Position numbers and translations under genes: made by a program
Notes under the pieces: model-generated
What the model saw: only the letters and a program-made list of their open reading frames with translations
The model's database searches: none
Told to the model about the DNA's origin: nothing
DNA from: Ascidiaceihabitans sp034111945
GTDB lineage: Bacteria > Pseudomonadota > Alphaproteobacteria > Rhodobacterales > Rhodobacteraceae
Assembly (NCBI GenBank): GCA_047626725.1
Contig: JBLHSG010000005.1
Span: 76,912 to 140,911, forward strand
Length of the DNA stretch: 64,000 bases
Direction of reading: 5' to 3'
In this document: positions 9,262 through 19,067 of the stretch, piece after piece
Numbering within the stretch: the stretch's first letter is position 1
Layout of the letters: each line of letters begins with the position of its first letter

Positions 9262-12200
9262 ATGACCGAGTTCAACAAGATCCTAATCGCTAACCGAGGC
9301 GAGATCGCAATTCGCATCATGCGCGCCGCAAACGAGATGGGCAAAAAGACCGTCGCCGTGTTTGCAGAAGAAGACAAATTGGGCCTGCACCGGTTCAAAG
9401 CGGACGAAGCCTACCGCATTGGCGAGGGTCTTGGGCCCGTCGCCGCCTACCTGAGCATTGATGAAATTATCCGCGTGGCCCGTGAATGTGGCGCCGACGC
9501 GATCCACCCGGGCTATGGCCTGTTGTCGGAAAACCCTGATTTTGTAGATGCTTGCGAACAAAACGGCATCACATTCATTGGACCAAAGGCCGCAACCATG
9601 CGCGCGCTGGGTGACAAAGCATCGGCGCGCCGCGTCGCGATGGAGGCTGGCGTACCGGTCATCCCCGCAACCGAAGTGCTGGGCGACGACATGAAAGCAA
9701 TCAAGGCCGAAGCGGCCGAGGTTGGCTACCCGCTGATGCTCAAGGCATCATGGGGCGGCGGTGGTCGTGGCATGCGCCCGATCTATTCAGAAGACGAAGT
9801 CGAAGAAAAGGTTCTAGAGGGCCGTCGCGAGGCGGAATCAGCCTTTGGCAACGGCGAGGGTTATCTGGAAAAGATGATCATGCGCGCCCGCCACGTCGAA
9901 GTACAAATCCTCGGGGACAGCCACGGCGGCATGTATCACCTGTTTGAGCGCGATTGTTCCGTGCAGCGCCGCAACCAAAAAGTTGTCGAACGCGCCCCGG
10001 CCCCTTACCTGACCGAAGAACAGCGCACTGAAATCTGCGAACTCGGTTACAAAATCTGCAAGCACGTGAATTATGAATGTGCCGGCACCGTCGAATTCCT
10101 GATGGATATGGACGACGGCAAATTCTATTTCATCGAGGTAAACCCACGCGTTCAGGTCGAACACACCGTGACCGAAGAAGTCACAGGCATCGACATCGTG
10201 CAGGCGCAAATCCTGATCGCCGAGGGCAAAACCATCGCTGAGGCCACAGGCAAAGCCAGCCAAGCCGACGTGCAACTGACCGGCCACGCGCTGCAAACCC
10301 GCATCACAACCGAAGACCCGCAAAACAATTTCATCCCCGATTATGGCCGCATCACCGCGTTCCGCGAGGCCACCGGTTTTGGCATTCGTCTGGACGGTGG
10401 CACCGCCTATTCCGGCGGCGTCATCACGCGTTATTACGATTCACTGCTGGTCAAGGTCACGGCCAAGGCGCAAACGCCCGAACTGGCCATCGCCCGCATG
10501 GACCGCGCGCTGCGTGAATTCCGTATTCGCGGCGTGTCGACCAATATCGCGTTTGTGGAAAACCTGCTGAAACACCCGACGTTTCTGGACAATACCTACA
10601 CCACGACATTTATCGACAACACGCCCGAGCTGTTCAAATTCGTCAAACGGCGCGACCGCGGCACCAAGGTTTTGACCTACATCGCTGACATCACAGTCAA
10701 CGGTCATCCCGAAACCAAGGACAAACGCAAACCTGCCGCAACTGCGCGCACACCCAAGCCGCCAGCCTTGTTGGCCGAACCGCAAATGGGCACGCGCAAC
10801 CTGCTAGAGCAAAAAGGCCCGCAAGCCGTTGCCGACTGGATGAAGGCGCAAAAACAACTGCTGATCACCGACACCACCATGCGTGACGGGCACCAATCGC
10901 TGCTGGCCACGCGGATGCGTTCGATCGACATGATCAAAGTCGCGCCCGCCTATGCCGCCAATCTGGGGCAGCTGTTTTCTGTCGAATGCTGGGGGGGTGC
11001 GACCTTTGATGTTGCGTACCGTTTCTTGCAAGAATGCCCATGGCAGCGCCTGCGTGACCTGCGCGAAGCCATGCCAAATGTGATGACGCAAATGCTGCTG
11101 CGTGCCAGCAACGGCGTCGGCTACACCAACTATCCCGACAACGTGGTGCAGTCATTTGTAAGCCAAGCCGCCGCATCCGGCGTTGATGTATTCCGCGTGT
11201 TCGACAGCCTGAACTGGGTTGAAAACATGCGCATCGCGATGGATTCCGTGGTCGAGGCCGGCAAGGTTTGTGAAGGGACTATTTGCTACACTGGCGATAT
11301 TCTGGACCCTGCGCGCGCCAAATATGACCTGAAATATTACGTCGCTATGGGCCAGGATCTAAAGGCCGCAGGCGCGCATGTTCTGGGCCTAAAAGATATG
11401 GCCGGATTGCTAAAACCTGCCGCAGCGCGCGTGCTGATCCGTGCCCTAAAACAAGAAGTCGGGCTGCCTGTCCACTTTCACACCCATGACACCGCCGGTG
11501 TTGCCGTCGCGACAATTCTAGCCGCAGCCGAAGCCGGTGTTGATGCCGTTGATTGCGCCATGGACGCGCTGTCAGGCAACACATCGCAGGCCACGTTGGG
11601 GTCGGTTGTTGCATCGCTGCGCAACACAGATCGCGACACCGGGCTCGACATGCAGGCAGTGCGCGCGATTTCCGATTATTGGGAGGACGTGCGCGGCCAG
11701 TACACCGCCTTTGAAACCGGCATGCAGGCCCCCTCATCCGAGGTGTATTTGCACGAAATGCCCGGCGGTCAGTTCACCAACCTCAAGGCTCAAGCGGCCA
11801 GTTTGGGGCTAGAAGATCGCTGGCACGAGGTCGCACAGACTTACGCGGACGTGAACCAGATGTTCGGCGATATCGTCAAGGTTACACCGTCGTCCAAAGT
11901 TGTCGGCGACATGGCATTAATGATGGTTTCTCAAGGGCTTGACCGCGCACAGGTCGAAGACCCCGAAACCGATGTGGCCTTCCCTGACAGCGTTGTCGAC
12001 ATGATGCGCGGCAATTTGGGCCAGCCTCCCGGTGGGTTCCCTGCTGGTATTTTGACCAAGGTTCTCAAAGGTGAAGCCCCAAGCACAGACCGCCCCGGCG
12101 CGCACCTGCCAGCCGTCGATCTAGAGGCCACACGCGCAGACCTAAGCGCAGAATTGAACGGCGCAACCATCGACGACGAAGACCTGAACGGCTACCTGAT

Positions 12201-12702
12201 GTACCCCAAAGTGTTCCTCGATTACATGGGTCGCCACCGCACCTACGGCCCCGTGCGCACCTTACCGACCCACACATTTTTCTACGGCATGCAGCCAAGC
12301 GAAGAAATCGCGGTCGAAATCGATCCGGGCAAAACCTTGGAAATCCGTCTTCAAGCCGTGGGCGAAACCAACGAGGACGGCGAGGTTAAGGTGTTCTTTG
12401 AATTGAACGGCCAGCCGCGCGTCATTCGCGTGCCAAACCGTTTGGTTAAGGCCACAACGATCCAGCGCCCCAAGGCGGAATTGGGCAACGCCAACCACAT
12501 CGGCGCACCAATGCCGGGCGTTGTGGCGTCCGTCGCAGCAACGGTCGGGGCCGAGGTCAAAGAAGGTGATTTGCTTTTGACCATCGAAGCGATGAAGATG
12601 GAAACGGGTATTCACGCTGAACGCGACGCGGTTGTTAAGGCCGTACATGTCGCAGCAGGCGGTCAGATCGATGCCAAAGATTTGTTGGTCGAGCTGGAAT
12701 AA
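9262..12702 (+). CDS. pyc: Pyruvate carboxylase
   Basis: A 1146-residue biotin enzyme converting pyruvate, bicarbonate and ATP to oxaloacetate. Domains in order are: biotin carboxylase (KILIANRGEIAIRI at the start, ATP-grasp loop KASWGGGGRGMR, FIEVNPRVQVEHTVTEE), carboxyltransferase TIM barrel (TDTTMRDGHQSLLATRMR), tetramerisation region, and C-terminal biotinyl domain with the biotin lysine in EAMKMETG. The ATG at 9262 follows GGGAG with good spacing; an upstream in-frame ATG at 9235 lacks this. Length matches single-chain bacterial pyruvate carboxylases. It provides the main anaplerotic route for growth on C3 compounds. Confidence 0.97.
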   Translation: MTEFNKILIANRGEIAIRIMRAANEMGKKTVAVFAEEDKLGLHRFKADEAYRIGEGLGPVAAYLSIDEIIRVARECGADAIHPGYGLLSENPDFVDACEQNGITFIGPKAATMRALGDKASARRVAMEAGVPVIPATEVLGDDMKAIKAEAAEVGYPLMLKASWGGGGRGMRPIYSEDEVEEKVLEGRREAESAFGNGEGYLEKMIMRARHVEVQILGDSHGGMYHLFERDCSVQRRNQKVVERAPAPYLTEEQRTEICELGYKICKHVNYECAGTVEFLMDMDDGKFYFIEVNPRVQVEHTVTEEVTGIDIVQAQILIAEGKTIAEATGKASQADVQLTGHALQTRITTEDPQNNFIPDYGRITAFREATGFGIRLDGGTAYSGGVITRYYDSLLVKVTAKAQTPELAIARMDRALREFRIRGVSTNIAFVENLLKHPTFLDNTYTTTFIDNTPELFKFVKRRDRGTKVLTYIADITVNGHPETKDKRKPAATARTPKPPALLAEPQMGTRNLLEQKGPQAVADWMKAQKQLLITDTTMRDGHQSLLATRMRSIDMIKVAPAYAANLGQLFSVECWGGATFDVAYRFLQECPWQRLRDLREAMPNVMTQMLLRASNGVGYTNYPDNVVQSFVSQAAASGVDVFRVFDSLNWVENMRIAMDSVVEAGKVCEGTICYTGDILDPARAKYDLKYYVAMGQDLKAAGAHVLGLKDMAGLLKPAAARVLIRALKQEVGLPVHFHTHDTAGVAVATILAAAEAGVDAVDCAMDALSGNTSQATLGSVVASLRNTDRDTGLDMQAVRAISDYWEDVRGQYTAFETGMQAPSSEVYLHEMPGGQFTNLKAQAASLGLEDRWHEVAQTYADVNQMFGDIVKVTPSSKVVGDMALMMVSQGLDRAQVEDPETDVAFPDSVVDMMRGNLGQPPGGFPAGILTKVLKGEAPSTDRPGAHLPAVDLEATRADLSAELNGATIDDEDLNGYLMYPKVFLDYMGRHRTYGPVRTLPTHTFFYGMQPSEEIAVEIDPGKTLEIRLQAVGETNEDGEVKVFFELNGQPRVIRVPNRLVKATTIQRPKAELGNANHIGAPMPGVVASVAATVGAEVKEGDLLLTIEAMKMETGIHAERDAVVKAVHVAAGGQIDAKDLLVELE

Positions 12703-12755
12703 GACACTAAAAACGGACGGCATATGCGGTCACAACAAATGGTTAAGGGATTAGA

Positions 12756-14024
12756 ATGTTAAATGACCGCTACGGCAATCCGTTAACCACGTCTTCGCGT
12801 GCTGCTGCAGATGCCTATTGTGACGCGATGGACCGCACCCTTGCGGGGGATGCGGGCTGTGTTGCGGCCTATGAAACTGCGATTGCCGCGGACCCTGATT
12901 TTGCCCTCGCGCACATCGGATTGGCGCGCCATCATCAGGTTTGGGGCAATCGTGATGGCATTGCCGCCCCCCTAGCTGCGGCCCAAGCGGCAACAGGGCT
13001 AAGCCCCCAAGAACGCGCGCATATCAACGCATTTGCACTGCTGTTAACGGGCAAGGTCGGGGCCGGTTACGCCGCCATTCGCGCGCATCTGGTGGACTAT
13101 CCGCGCGATGCCTTGATCGCCCAAACCTGCACCGGTGTATTCAGCCTGATCGGGTTTAGTGGCCAACCGGGTCGCGAGGCCGAATTGCTGGCCTTTACCA
13201 GCCAACTGGCCCCTGCGTACGGCGACGATTGGTGGTTTACGGGCCAGCACGCGTTTTCGCAGATGGAAGCCGGGCAAACCGGACCGGCAGCCGCGACAAT
13301 CGAAACGTCCCTGAACGGCAATGCGCGCAATGCAAATGCCGCGCACATCAAATCGCACCTGTTTTATGAAACCGGCGAAACCACTGCGGGGCGGGATTAT
13401 TTGACCGATTGGATGACGGGTTATGCGCGCGACGGTCTGTTGCATTGCCACCTGTCTTGGCACTCAGCGCTTTGGGCGTTGGAACAGGACGATGTCGATC
13501 ACATGTGGGCGGTTATTGATGCCGATTTGCAGCCCGAAAAAACCCAAAGCCCCAGCCTGAATGTCATGACCGATATGGCGTCGATCCTGTACCGCGCTGA
13601 ACGGCGTGGCGTTGAAATTGCACCGGACCGGTGGCACGCCGTTAGTGCCTATGCATCGCAGTGTTTTCCAAAACCGGGGTTGGCGTTTGCCGATGTGCAC
13701 GCCGCCCTTGCCCACGCGATGGCCGGTAATTCCGAAGCCTTGACCTTGATCATCGAAGGCGCGCGCGGTCCTGCCGGTGATGTCGTCAAAGTGTTGGCGC
13801 AAGCGTTCGGGGCCATCGCGGCGCAAGATTGGGCGCAGGCGCAATCGCATCTGAACATCGCCCTGCAAGATCACGCGCGTATTGGCGGATCACGGGCACA
13901 GCGCGACCTGATTGAATTTGCCATGTCCAGCGTGTTGCTGCGCCAAGGGCACGCGCAGACTGCCCGTCAGTTACTGTCGATCCGGCGGCCAAATTGCACC
14001 CATGCGGGTTCGGTTCTTCAGTAG
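12756..14024 (+). CDS. TPR-repeat protein resembling TTC38 family
   Basis: A 422-residue alpha-helical protein without signal peptide. Helix pairs such as CVAAYETAIAADPDFALAHI, ERAHINAFALLLTGKV and TAAIRAHLVDYPRDALI-like segments read as tetratricopeptide units, and the layout matches the TTC38 group found in alphaproteobacteria. No catalytic residues stand out. AAGGGA lies just upstream of the ATG. It is separated from pyc by about 50 bases with no clear terminator, so partial read-through is possible. Function unknown; such proteins usually act as protein-interaction scaffolds. Confidence 0.7.
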   Translation: MLNDRYGNPLTTSSRAAADAYCDAMDRTLAGDAGCVAAYETAIAADPDFALAHIGLARHHQVWGNRDGIAAPLAAAQAATGLSPQERAHINAFALLLTGKVGAGYAAIRAHLVDYPRDALIAQTCTGVFSLIGFSGQPGREAELLAFTSQLAPAYGDDWWFTGQHAFSQMEAGQTGPAAATIETSLNGNARNANAAHIKSHLFYETGETTAGRDYLTDWMTGYARDGLLHCHLSWHSALWALEQDDVDHMWAVIDADLQPEKTQSPSLNVMTDMASILYRAERRGVEIAPDRWHAVSAYASQCFPKPGLAFADVHAALAHAMAGNSEALTLIIEGARGPAGDVVKVLAQAFGAIAAQDWAQAQSHLNIALQDHARIGGSRAQRDLIEFAMSSVLLRQGHAQTARQLLSIRRPNCTHAGSVLQ

Positions 14025-14096
14025 CATCAACACAGGCTGTCAGATCCGTAATTTCAGCGGTGACACAAACCTTGCTCCTGACGATGCGCAAACCAT

Positions 14097-14126
14097 TTGA
14101 CTTAGGCCTAGCTGTGTATTTACACT
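14097..14126 (+). promoter_or_regulatory. Candidate sigma70-type promoter for the DyP/P450 run
   Basis: TTGACT at 14097-14102 and TACACT at 14121-14126 are separated by 18 bases, about 70 bases upstream of the first gene of the five-gene run. Consensus match is good but is by eye only. Confidence 0.4.
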
Positions 14127-14193
14127 TATAGGTAGTTCGCACGCTGCGTTCTGATTTTTAGAATACCTTTTTAAACAAGTCGATTGGAAGACC

Positions 14194-14874
14194 ATGTCAA
14201 ACGTAGCTGGCAAGGCATATGCGATGAACGTCGTGACGCCGAGCAACCCGAAAATCACTTGGATCAACCGCCTGTTGTTTATGGCCGCACGCGGAGTGCC
14301 GTCCAATCTGATGGGGCTGTTGGGCCTGTCGCTGATCCACTTTGCCCGCTGGGTGATTATCAAGCCAGACCAATGGCCTGATCTGGGACAAGGTCCGCAA
14401 AAGAACATCAAGAACGATTACATGCTGTTTTGTTCCAATTTTAACGGCACTTGGGATCAATATATTGATGCGTTTTCCGATGGTATTCCCAATGGTTTGA
14501 ACCTGTTTTGGTATTCATCCATCAAATACCCTCTGTCGATTCCGATCACGCCGTTCAAAAATTACATCACCTACAACCAGATCGGCAACGACTACTATTA
14601 CAACGCAACACCGGGGTCCGCACAGCGCGATATCAAAAGCTGCATCAAGGTCTATGACGCCCTTTTGGGGTTGGAAAAAGCCCACGCGACGCAATCCCCC
14701 GAAGAGTTTCAAAAGACCTACACCGCAGCGCTTTTGAATGTTCAAGGCGACCTTGGTGATCCTGGTTTTGGCCCCGTTGCCAGCCTTGATACGGAACGCG
14801 CCGATGTGCACCGCGAACGTTTTGTACGCGAGCAACAAGAGACATTTGACAGCGTGCGCAACGCAGCACCTTAA
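14194..14874 (+). CDS. Uncharacterised protein, first gene of the DyP/P450/GST run
   Basis: A 226-residue protein that I cannot assign to a named family. A moderately hydrophobic stretch (about residues 26-52, LLFMAARGVPSNLMGLLG and following) could associate with membrane. A central block DYMLFCSNFNGTWDQYIDAFSDG followed by LNLFWYSSIKYP has strand-helix-strand character like ferredoxin-like folds, and NYITYNQIGNDYYYNATPG is very rich in aromatic residues. GGAAG precedes the ATG. It is spaced 11 bases from the next gene, so the two unknown proteins are probably made together and serve the peroxidase and P450 that follow. Confidence 0.65.
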   Translation: MSNVAGKAYAMNVVTPSNPKITWINRLLFMAARGVPSNLMGLLGLSLIHFARWVIIKPDQWPDLGQGPQKNIKNDYMLFCSNFNGTWDQYIDAFSDGIPNGLNLFWYSSIKYPLSIPITPFKNYITYNQIGNDYYYNATPGSAQRDIKSCIKVYDALLGLEKAHATQSPEEFQKTYTAALLNVQGDLGDPGFGPVASLDTERADVHRERFVREQQETFDSVRNAAP

Positions 14875-14885
14875 GGATATTTTCC

Positions 14886-15908
14886 ATGGCTGATTTAGAC
14901 ACAGGTCATATTTTTCTGACCACCTTCGCCCCGATCAAAGATTCATCATTAAGTCACGAAAACCACACCTCGTTTGAACAAAACGTACGGATTGCCTTGG
15001 CCAAAATGCCCACGGCGATGCAGTCTCCTGCGACCCAAAACGCCAAAATCAACAGTCCGTTTTCACGCAACAAACGCAACCACTTGGCCCGTATGTTTGT
15101 GTTTAGTGACACGGTTTATAACGGGCGTATCGGTCAAAATGCGCTGGTGGCCACGGTCAAGGGCGTGAACACGGTTGTGCCCCAACACATCGATCAGTTG
15201 AACTGCGCCTATCTGGTGTTTGCCGCTGACATTGATGCGATCACGCGCGACGGCGAACCGCTTCCGACCCGCCTGACATCAGCCCAGCAAAAAGACGTGC
15301 GTGCATCTTATGCCCGCGAACTTTGGGACACGATGGAGCTGGAAATTCAGGACATTTACTCCAACTGTGTCGGGTTTGAAGACGTTGATACTGCGGATGA
15401 TTTTGCTGATTATCTGGAAAAATGCCACGTCGAAACCACGATGCCGTTCCATGATTATTATATGGATTTGCCAAAATTTCACCTGCTGCCAACAAAGCCA
15501 TTGGTGATCGCGGTTGTGATCCCGCTGCTGATTACTGTGGCCGCGTTACTCATGCGGATTTTGGGCTGGATTGATGTGCCAATGTTGGGCTGGAACACGT
15601 TGTGGACCTTCATTATTGCCGCCGCGTTGACCGTTCTCGCCGGATATCTGGCCGTAAAATATGTCATTCGAAACGGTGAAAAACCGCTGCCCCCCGCGAC
15701 CTACGATGATTTACCATCGGTGCTAAAATCCCTTTATTCCCAACAAAAATTTTCAACATTCGCAGTGGAAAACCAAGGCGCGTCGCCTCAGGACCTTCAC
15801 GATAATTTCGCGGCGTTCCTGGAGGCAAACAAGCCGTCGGACCGCACAGAACCAACACAAATTCCTGGCGTCATTTCCGTGGCCGCTATGGAAAAATTGA
15901 ACACATAG
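14886..15908 (+). CDS. Uncharacterised protein with two transmembrane helices, second gene of the DyP/P450/GST run
   Basis: A 340-residue protein. Residues 1-200 form a soluble domain with strand-like segments (GHIFLTTFAPI, LARMFVFSDTVYNG, CAYLVFAADIDAI) suggesting an alpha/beta ferredoxin-like fold. Two strong membrane helices follow at about 206-228 and 239-261, then an 80-residue soluble tail ending near MEKLNT. AAGGA lies before the ATG. Position between another unknown protein and a heme peroxidase suggests a membrane-anchored partner or substrate-delivery protein. No family is recognised and no catalytic motif is visible. Confidence 0.65.
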   Translation: MADLDTGHIFLTTFAPIKDSSLSHENHTSFEQNVRIALAKMPTAMQSPATQNAKINSPFSRNKRNHLARMFVFSDTVYNGRIGQNALVATVKGVNTVVPQHIDQLNCAYLVFAADIDAITRDGEPLPTRLTSAQQKDVRASYARELWDTMELEIQDIYSNCVGFEDVDTADDFADYLEKCHVETTMPFHDYYMDLPKFHLLPTKPLVIAVVIPLLITVAALLMRILGWIDVPMLGWNTLWTFIIAAALTVLAGYLAVKYVIRNGEKPLPPATYDDLPSVLKSLYSQQKFSTFAVENQGASPQDLHDNFAAFLEANKPSDRTEPTQIPGVISVAAMEKLNT

Positions 15909-15952
15909 ATTGGCTGAAAAATGATTGGCCCAAACACGACAGGACTGTGCAC

Positions 15953-17674
15953 ATGACACGCCCCCTTAACCTCGAAGACATTCAAGGCAATGTCACCCGC
16001 GCCTACGGTCGATTTTCGTTTCCCTTTGCGCGTTATTTTTTCCTGAACATTACCAACAGTGAAGAAGGTCGCAAATTTGTTGAAAAGGTCCGCAGGCAGG
16101 TCACGACCGCTGCGCGCTGGCCGTCCAAAGCCGAACTTGAGGCCGGCGTTGTTGGCCCCGAGAAACCGCAATGCACGATGAATATCGGGTTTACGTTTTT
16201 CGGGATGCTCAAGCTGGAAATCCCGTCGCGAACGATGCAAGGCATGCCATTCGAATTCATCGAAGGGATGAAAGCGCGCGCGTTTATGTTGGGCGATCGT
16301 GACCAAACCGAAACCTCTGAAGAGGCCGGCAATTGGGACAAACATTGGGATCCGATCTGGCAAGGCAACCGCGCTGGCGACGGCAATGACAGCAACAACG
16401 TGCACATGTGGATTTCGCTGAATGCCCAATTGAAAACCGCGGGCACAACCGACCCTGTTGATGCGCTCGAAGAACAGACAAAGCTGCTGAATGAATGGTG
16501 CGCGCAATCCAAAGGTGGCGTCAAAATCCTGAAGGGCAACAGCCGCGACGGCAAGGCAGAATACCAATCAGCCTCAGCGGTTTTCGAGGACGTGCACGGC
16601 GTGAAAATGCCAACGCCCAAAGAACACTTTGGCTTTACGGACGGCATCGGCGATCCGGTGTTCAAAGGCCAATATCCTGATGACAGAATGAAAACAGCCG
16701 TGGTTGGCCGCGGTAAATTGATGGGAAATGGCTGGGAACCTATTGAAACTGGTGAATTTATCCTTGGCCATTCGGACGAATCTCAAGAATTGCCGCCCTG
16801 CGCGCGTCCCTTCGAATTTTCGCACAACGGCACGTTCATGGCCTACCGCAAGCTGCATGAAAACGTCGGATCCTTTGACGAAGTCCTACAAGAAGAGACC
16901 GTAGAATTCGCCGCGCAAATGGACATTCCACTGGAAGAAGCCCGCGAAACGTTGATGGCCAAAATGTGTGGCCGCTGGTCAGATGGCGTGCCGTTGTCCA
17001 AGGTTTCGACCTATGCAGAATGGACCGCGTTTGGCAAAAAGATGGGCTTCGATGTTGATCCGGATGCCAAAAACCCGATCCTTGAGGCAGGACGCGCGGC
17101 CAAAGCACAGATTGATTATATTCGTTCGCCAGAAGCATCCGATTTCCGGTACGCAGATGACATGGCAGGCCTGAAATGCCCTGTTGGGGCCCACATGCGA
17201 CGGGTGAACACGCGCGACTACCTTGATCCGGTTAACGAAGTTGGCGTTGATCAAGACACCGGCGCACAGCCCGAAAACAAGGGGGCCACAACGGCCCTGA
17301 ACCGTCGGCGTCGTGTGCTGCGTCGCGGCCTGCCCTATGGTCCTGCGAACTTTGACAGCAAGGACGACAACACCGAACAAGGTGTCGCGATGATGCTGAT
17401 GGGGGCGTCATTGTTCCGTCAGTTTGAATTCGTGCAACAGCAATGGATCCAGTACGGTTTGGACTTTCACGAGGGCAATAACACCTGCCCGATGTTGGGA
17501 AATCATGAACATCACAAGCGTCATACGATCCCGTCAGATCCGGCCACGGGCAAGCCGCCTTATGTGATGAACAAGCTGAAAACCTTTGTGGAATGTCGCG
17601 GGGGCGATTACTTTTTCATCCCCTCAATGACAGCGCTACGAATGATCGCGATGGGCATCGTTGATCCCACTTAA
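15953..17674 (+). CDS. DyP-type heme peroxidase
   Basis: A 573-residue member of the dye-decolourising peroxidase superfamily. The GxxDG hallmark is GFTDG at residues 227-231 (catalytic Asp 230), and the proximal heme histidine is His 414 within CPVGAHMRRVNTRD, both textbook DyP features. No Tat or Sec signal is present, so it is cytoplasmic or membrane-associated through partners. It is longer than most DyPs (300-500 residues), with extra sequence between the motifs. An ATG 6 bases upstream is an alternative start. It sits 22 bases before a cytochrome P450 in an apparent operon, which suggests coupled peroxide chemistry rather than stand-alone dye oxidation. Confidence 0.9.
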   Translation: MTRPLNLEDIQGNVTRAYGRFSFPFARYFFLNITNSEEGRKFVEKVRRQVTTAARWPSKAELEAGVVGPEKPQCTMNIGFTFFGMLKLEIPSRTMQGMPFEFIEGMKARAFMLGDRDQTETSEEAGNWDKHWDPIWQGNRAGDGNDSNNVHMWISLNAQLKTAGTTDPVDALEEQTKLLNEWCAQSKGGVKILKGNSRDGKAEYQSASAVFEDVHGVKMPTPKEHFGFTDGIGDPVFKGQYPDDRMKTAVVGRGKLMGNGWEPIETGEFILGHSDESQELPPCARPFEFSHNGTFMAYRKLHENVGSFDEVLQEETVEFAAQMDIPLEEARETLMAKMCGRWSDGVPLSKVSTYAEWTAFGKKMGFDVDPDAKNPILEAGRAAKAQIDYIRSPEASDFRYADDMAGLKCPVGAHMRRVNTRDYLDPVNEVGVDQDTGAQPENKGATTALNRRRRVLRRGLPYGPANFDSKDDNTEQGVAMMLMGASLFRQFEFVQQQWIQYGLDFHEGNNTCPMLGNHEHHKRHTIPSDPATGKPPYVMNKLKTFVECRGGDYFFIPSMTALRMIAMGIVDPT

Positions 17675-17696
17675 CCCACTGAAAGGGATCAAAACT

Positions 17697-19055
17697 ATGT
17701 CTGCGATTACAAATATCTTCACCACCGTTTATCGGGTGGTTTCCGGCTGGCTTCAGGGACTATGGTGCCTGATCCAACTGATCGGCGTTGGCATCAAAGC
17801 GCTGTTCGGCGGCGGCGGCGCAAAGGCCAATTTGGCGGCCGCATTTGGCAAGGCATCAACCCAGCGGTTGGTGTTTGGCGTGCTACGCGCTTTTGTGCCA
17901 AATTTCTCGATCTCCAAGGTGTTCGTCAAGGCATACGACAACACGGGCACCGCCGTGATCACGCGCCATAATGATGTGCAAGACGTGCTAAACCGTGACG
18001 CTGATTTCGAAGTCGTCTACGGCTCGCGAATGCGTAAACTGACCGATGGGGATAACTTTTTCCTCGGGATGCAACCGGGCTGGGATTACACGCGCGACAC
18101 GTCATCGGTGCATCTGGCCATGCGCAATACCGACGTCAAAGACCTTGTTCAGCCTCGTGCGCAAACTTTGGCAGATCAGATTGTTGCAGCCTCAAACGGT
18201 AAAATGGACATCGTGCCAGACCTGACATTGCAAGTGCCTTGGGACATGACAAATACCTATTTTGGCGCAGGTGGACCGGACAAAGAAACCATGCAGGATT
18301 GGGCAACGATCCTGTTTTGGTACCTTTTCGAAGACCTTGGCGCTGATCCAGATTTTGACGCAAAATCGATGCGTTATGCGGGTGAAATGCGCGACTATCT
18401 GGACAAGGTGATTGCCGATCTAAAAACGAACCCGTCGGATGACCCAACCATACTGAACCGTATGCTGGCATTACAAAGTGCTGACACCCCCGGCATGGAT
18501 GATCTGGGCATTCGCAACAACATTTTGGGCCTGCTGATTGGCGCGATCCCGACGATTTCCAAGGCGTCGTGTTTTGCATTGGACGAATTGCTGAACCGCC
18601 CCGATGCGCTGGCCATTGCACACAAGGCTGCCCTGCGCGGTGACGATAAAATTGTGGCCAACACGATCTGGGAATGCTTGCGGTTTAACCCGCACAATCC
18701 AGTTGTGTATCGGCGCGCCACGCATGACACGACGGTTGCACAATCGACGCTGCGTCAGGTCAAAATCAAAAAAGGGACGATGGTGTTTGCCGGAACGTTT
18801 TCTGCAATGTTTGACAGTCTAGTGATTGATAAACCTAACGAATTCCGCACGGATCGCGCATGGGAAACCTACATTATCTGGGGCTACGGGATGCACACTT
18901 GTATCGGCGCGCAGATCAATATGGCGGTCATTCCAGCGATTTTGACGCCTTTGCTTAAGCAGAAAAACCTGCGGCGCGCGCCGGGGGCTGCGGGTCAAAT
19001 CGACAGCAATGGCACCCCGCATCCGGAACATTTTCATGTCGAATTTGACACCTAA
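17697..19055 (+). CDS. Cytochrome P450 with non-canonical I-helix
   Basis: A 452-residue P450 from ATG 17697, preceded by AAGGGA. The heme-thiolate loop is WGYGMHTCIG with Cys 402, and the K-helix ExxR is Glu326-Arg329 in WECLRFNP. The I-helix reads LLIGAIPTISK (residues 280-290): the acid of the usual acid-alcohol pair is replaced by Pro 285. Loss of that acid is typical of P450s that use or rearrange peroxides rather than activating O2 with a reductase. No ferredoxin or reductase gene is nearby. A hydrophobic N-terminal stretch (about 8-30) could anchor it to membrane. Peroxygenase or hydroperoxide isomerase activity is inference. Confidence 0.85.
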   Translation: MSAITNIFTTVYRVVSGWLQGLWCLIQLIGVGIKALFGGGGAKANLAAAFGKASTQRLVFGVLRAFVPNFSISKVFVKAYDNTGTAVITRHNDVQDVLNRDADFEVVYGSRMRKLTDGDNFFLGMQPGWDYTRDTSSVHLAMRNTDVKDLVQPRAQTLADQIVAASNGKMDIVPDLTLQVPWDMTNTYFGAGGPDKETMQDWATILFWYLFEDLGADPDFDAKSMRYAGEMRDYLDKVIADLKTNPSDDPTILNRMLALQSADTPGMDDLGIRNNILGLLIGAIPTISKASCFALDELLNRPDALAIAHKAALRGDDKIVANTIWECLRFNPHNPVVYRRATHDTTVAQSTLRQVKIKKGTMVFAGTFSAMFDSLVIDKPNEFRTDRAWETYIIWGYGMHTCIGAQINMAVIPAILTPLLKQKNLRRAPGAAGQIDSNGTPHPEHFHVEFDT

Positions 19056-19067
19056 AGGAATTTCAAA

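Noticed and set aside
15797..16567. 256-codon minus-strand frame over the DyP gene
   Set aside because: The DyP motifs are in the + strand frame; this is an antisense shadow from codon bias.
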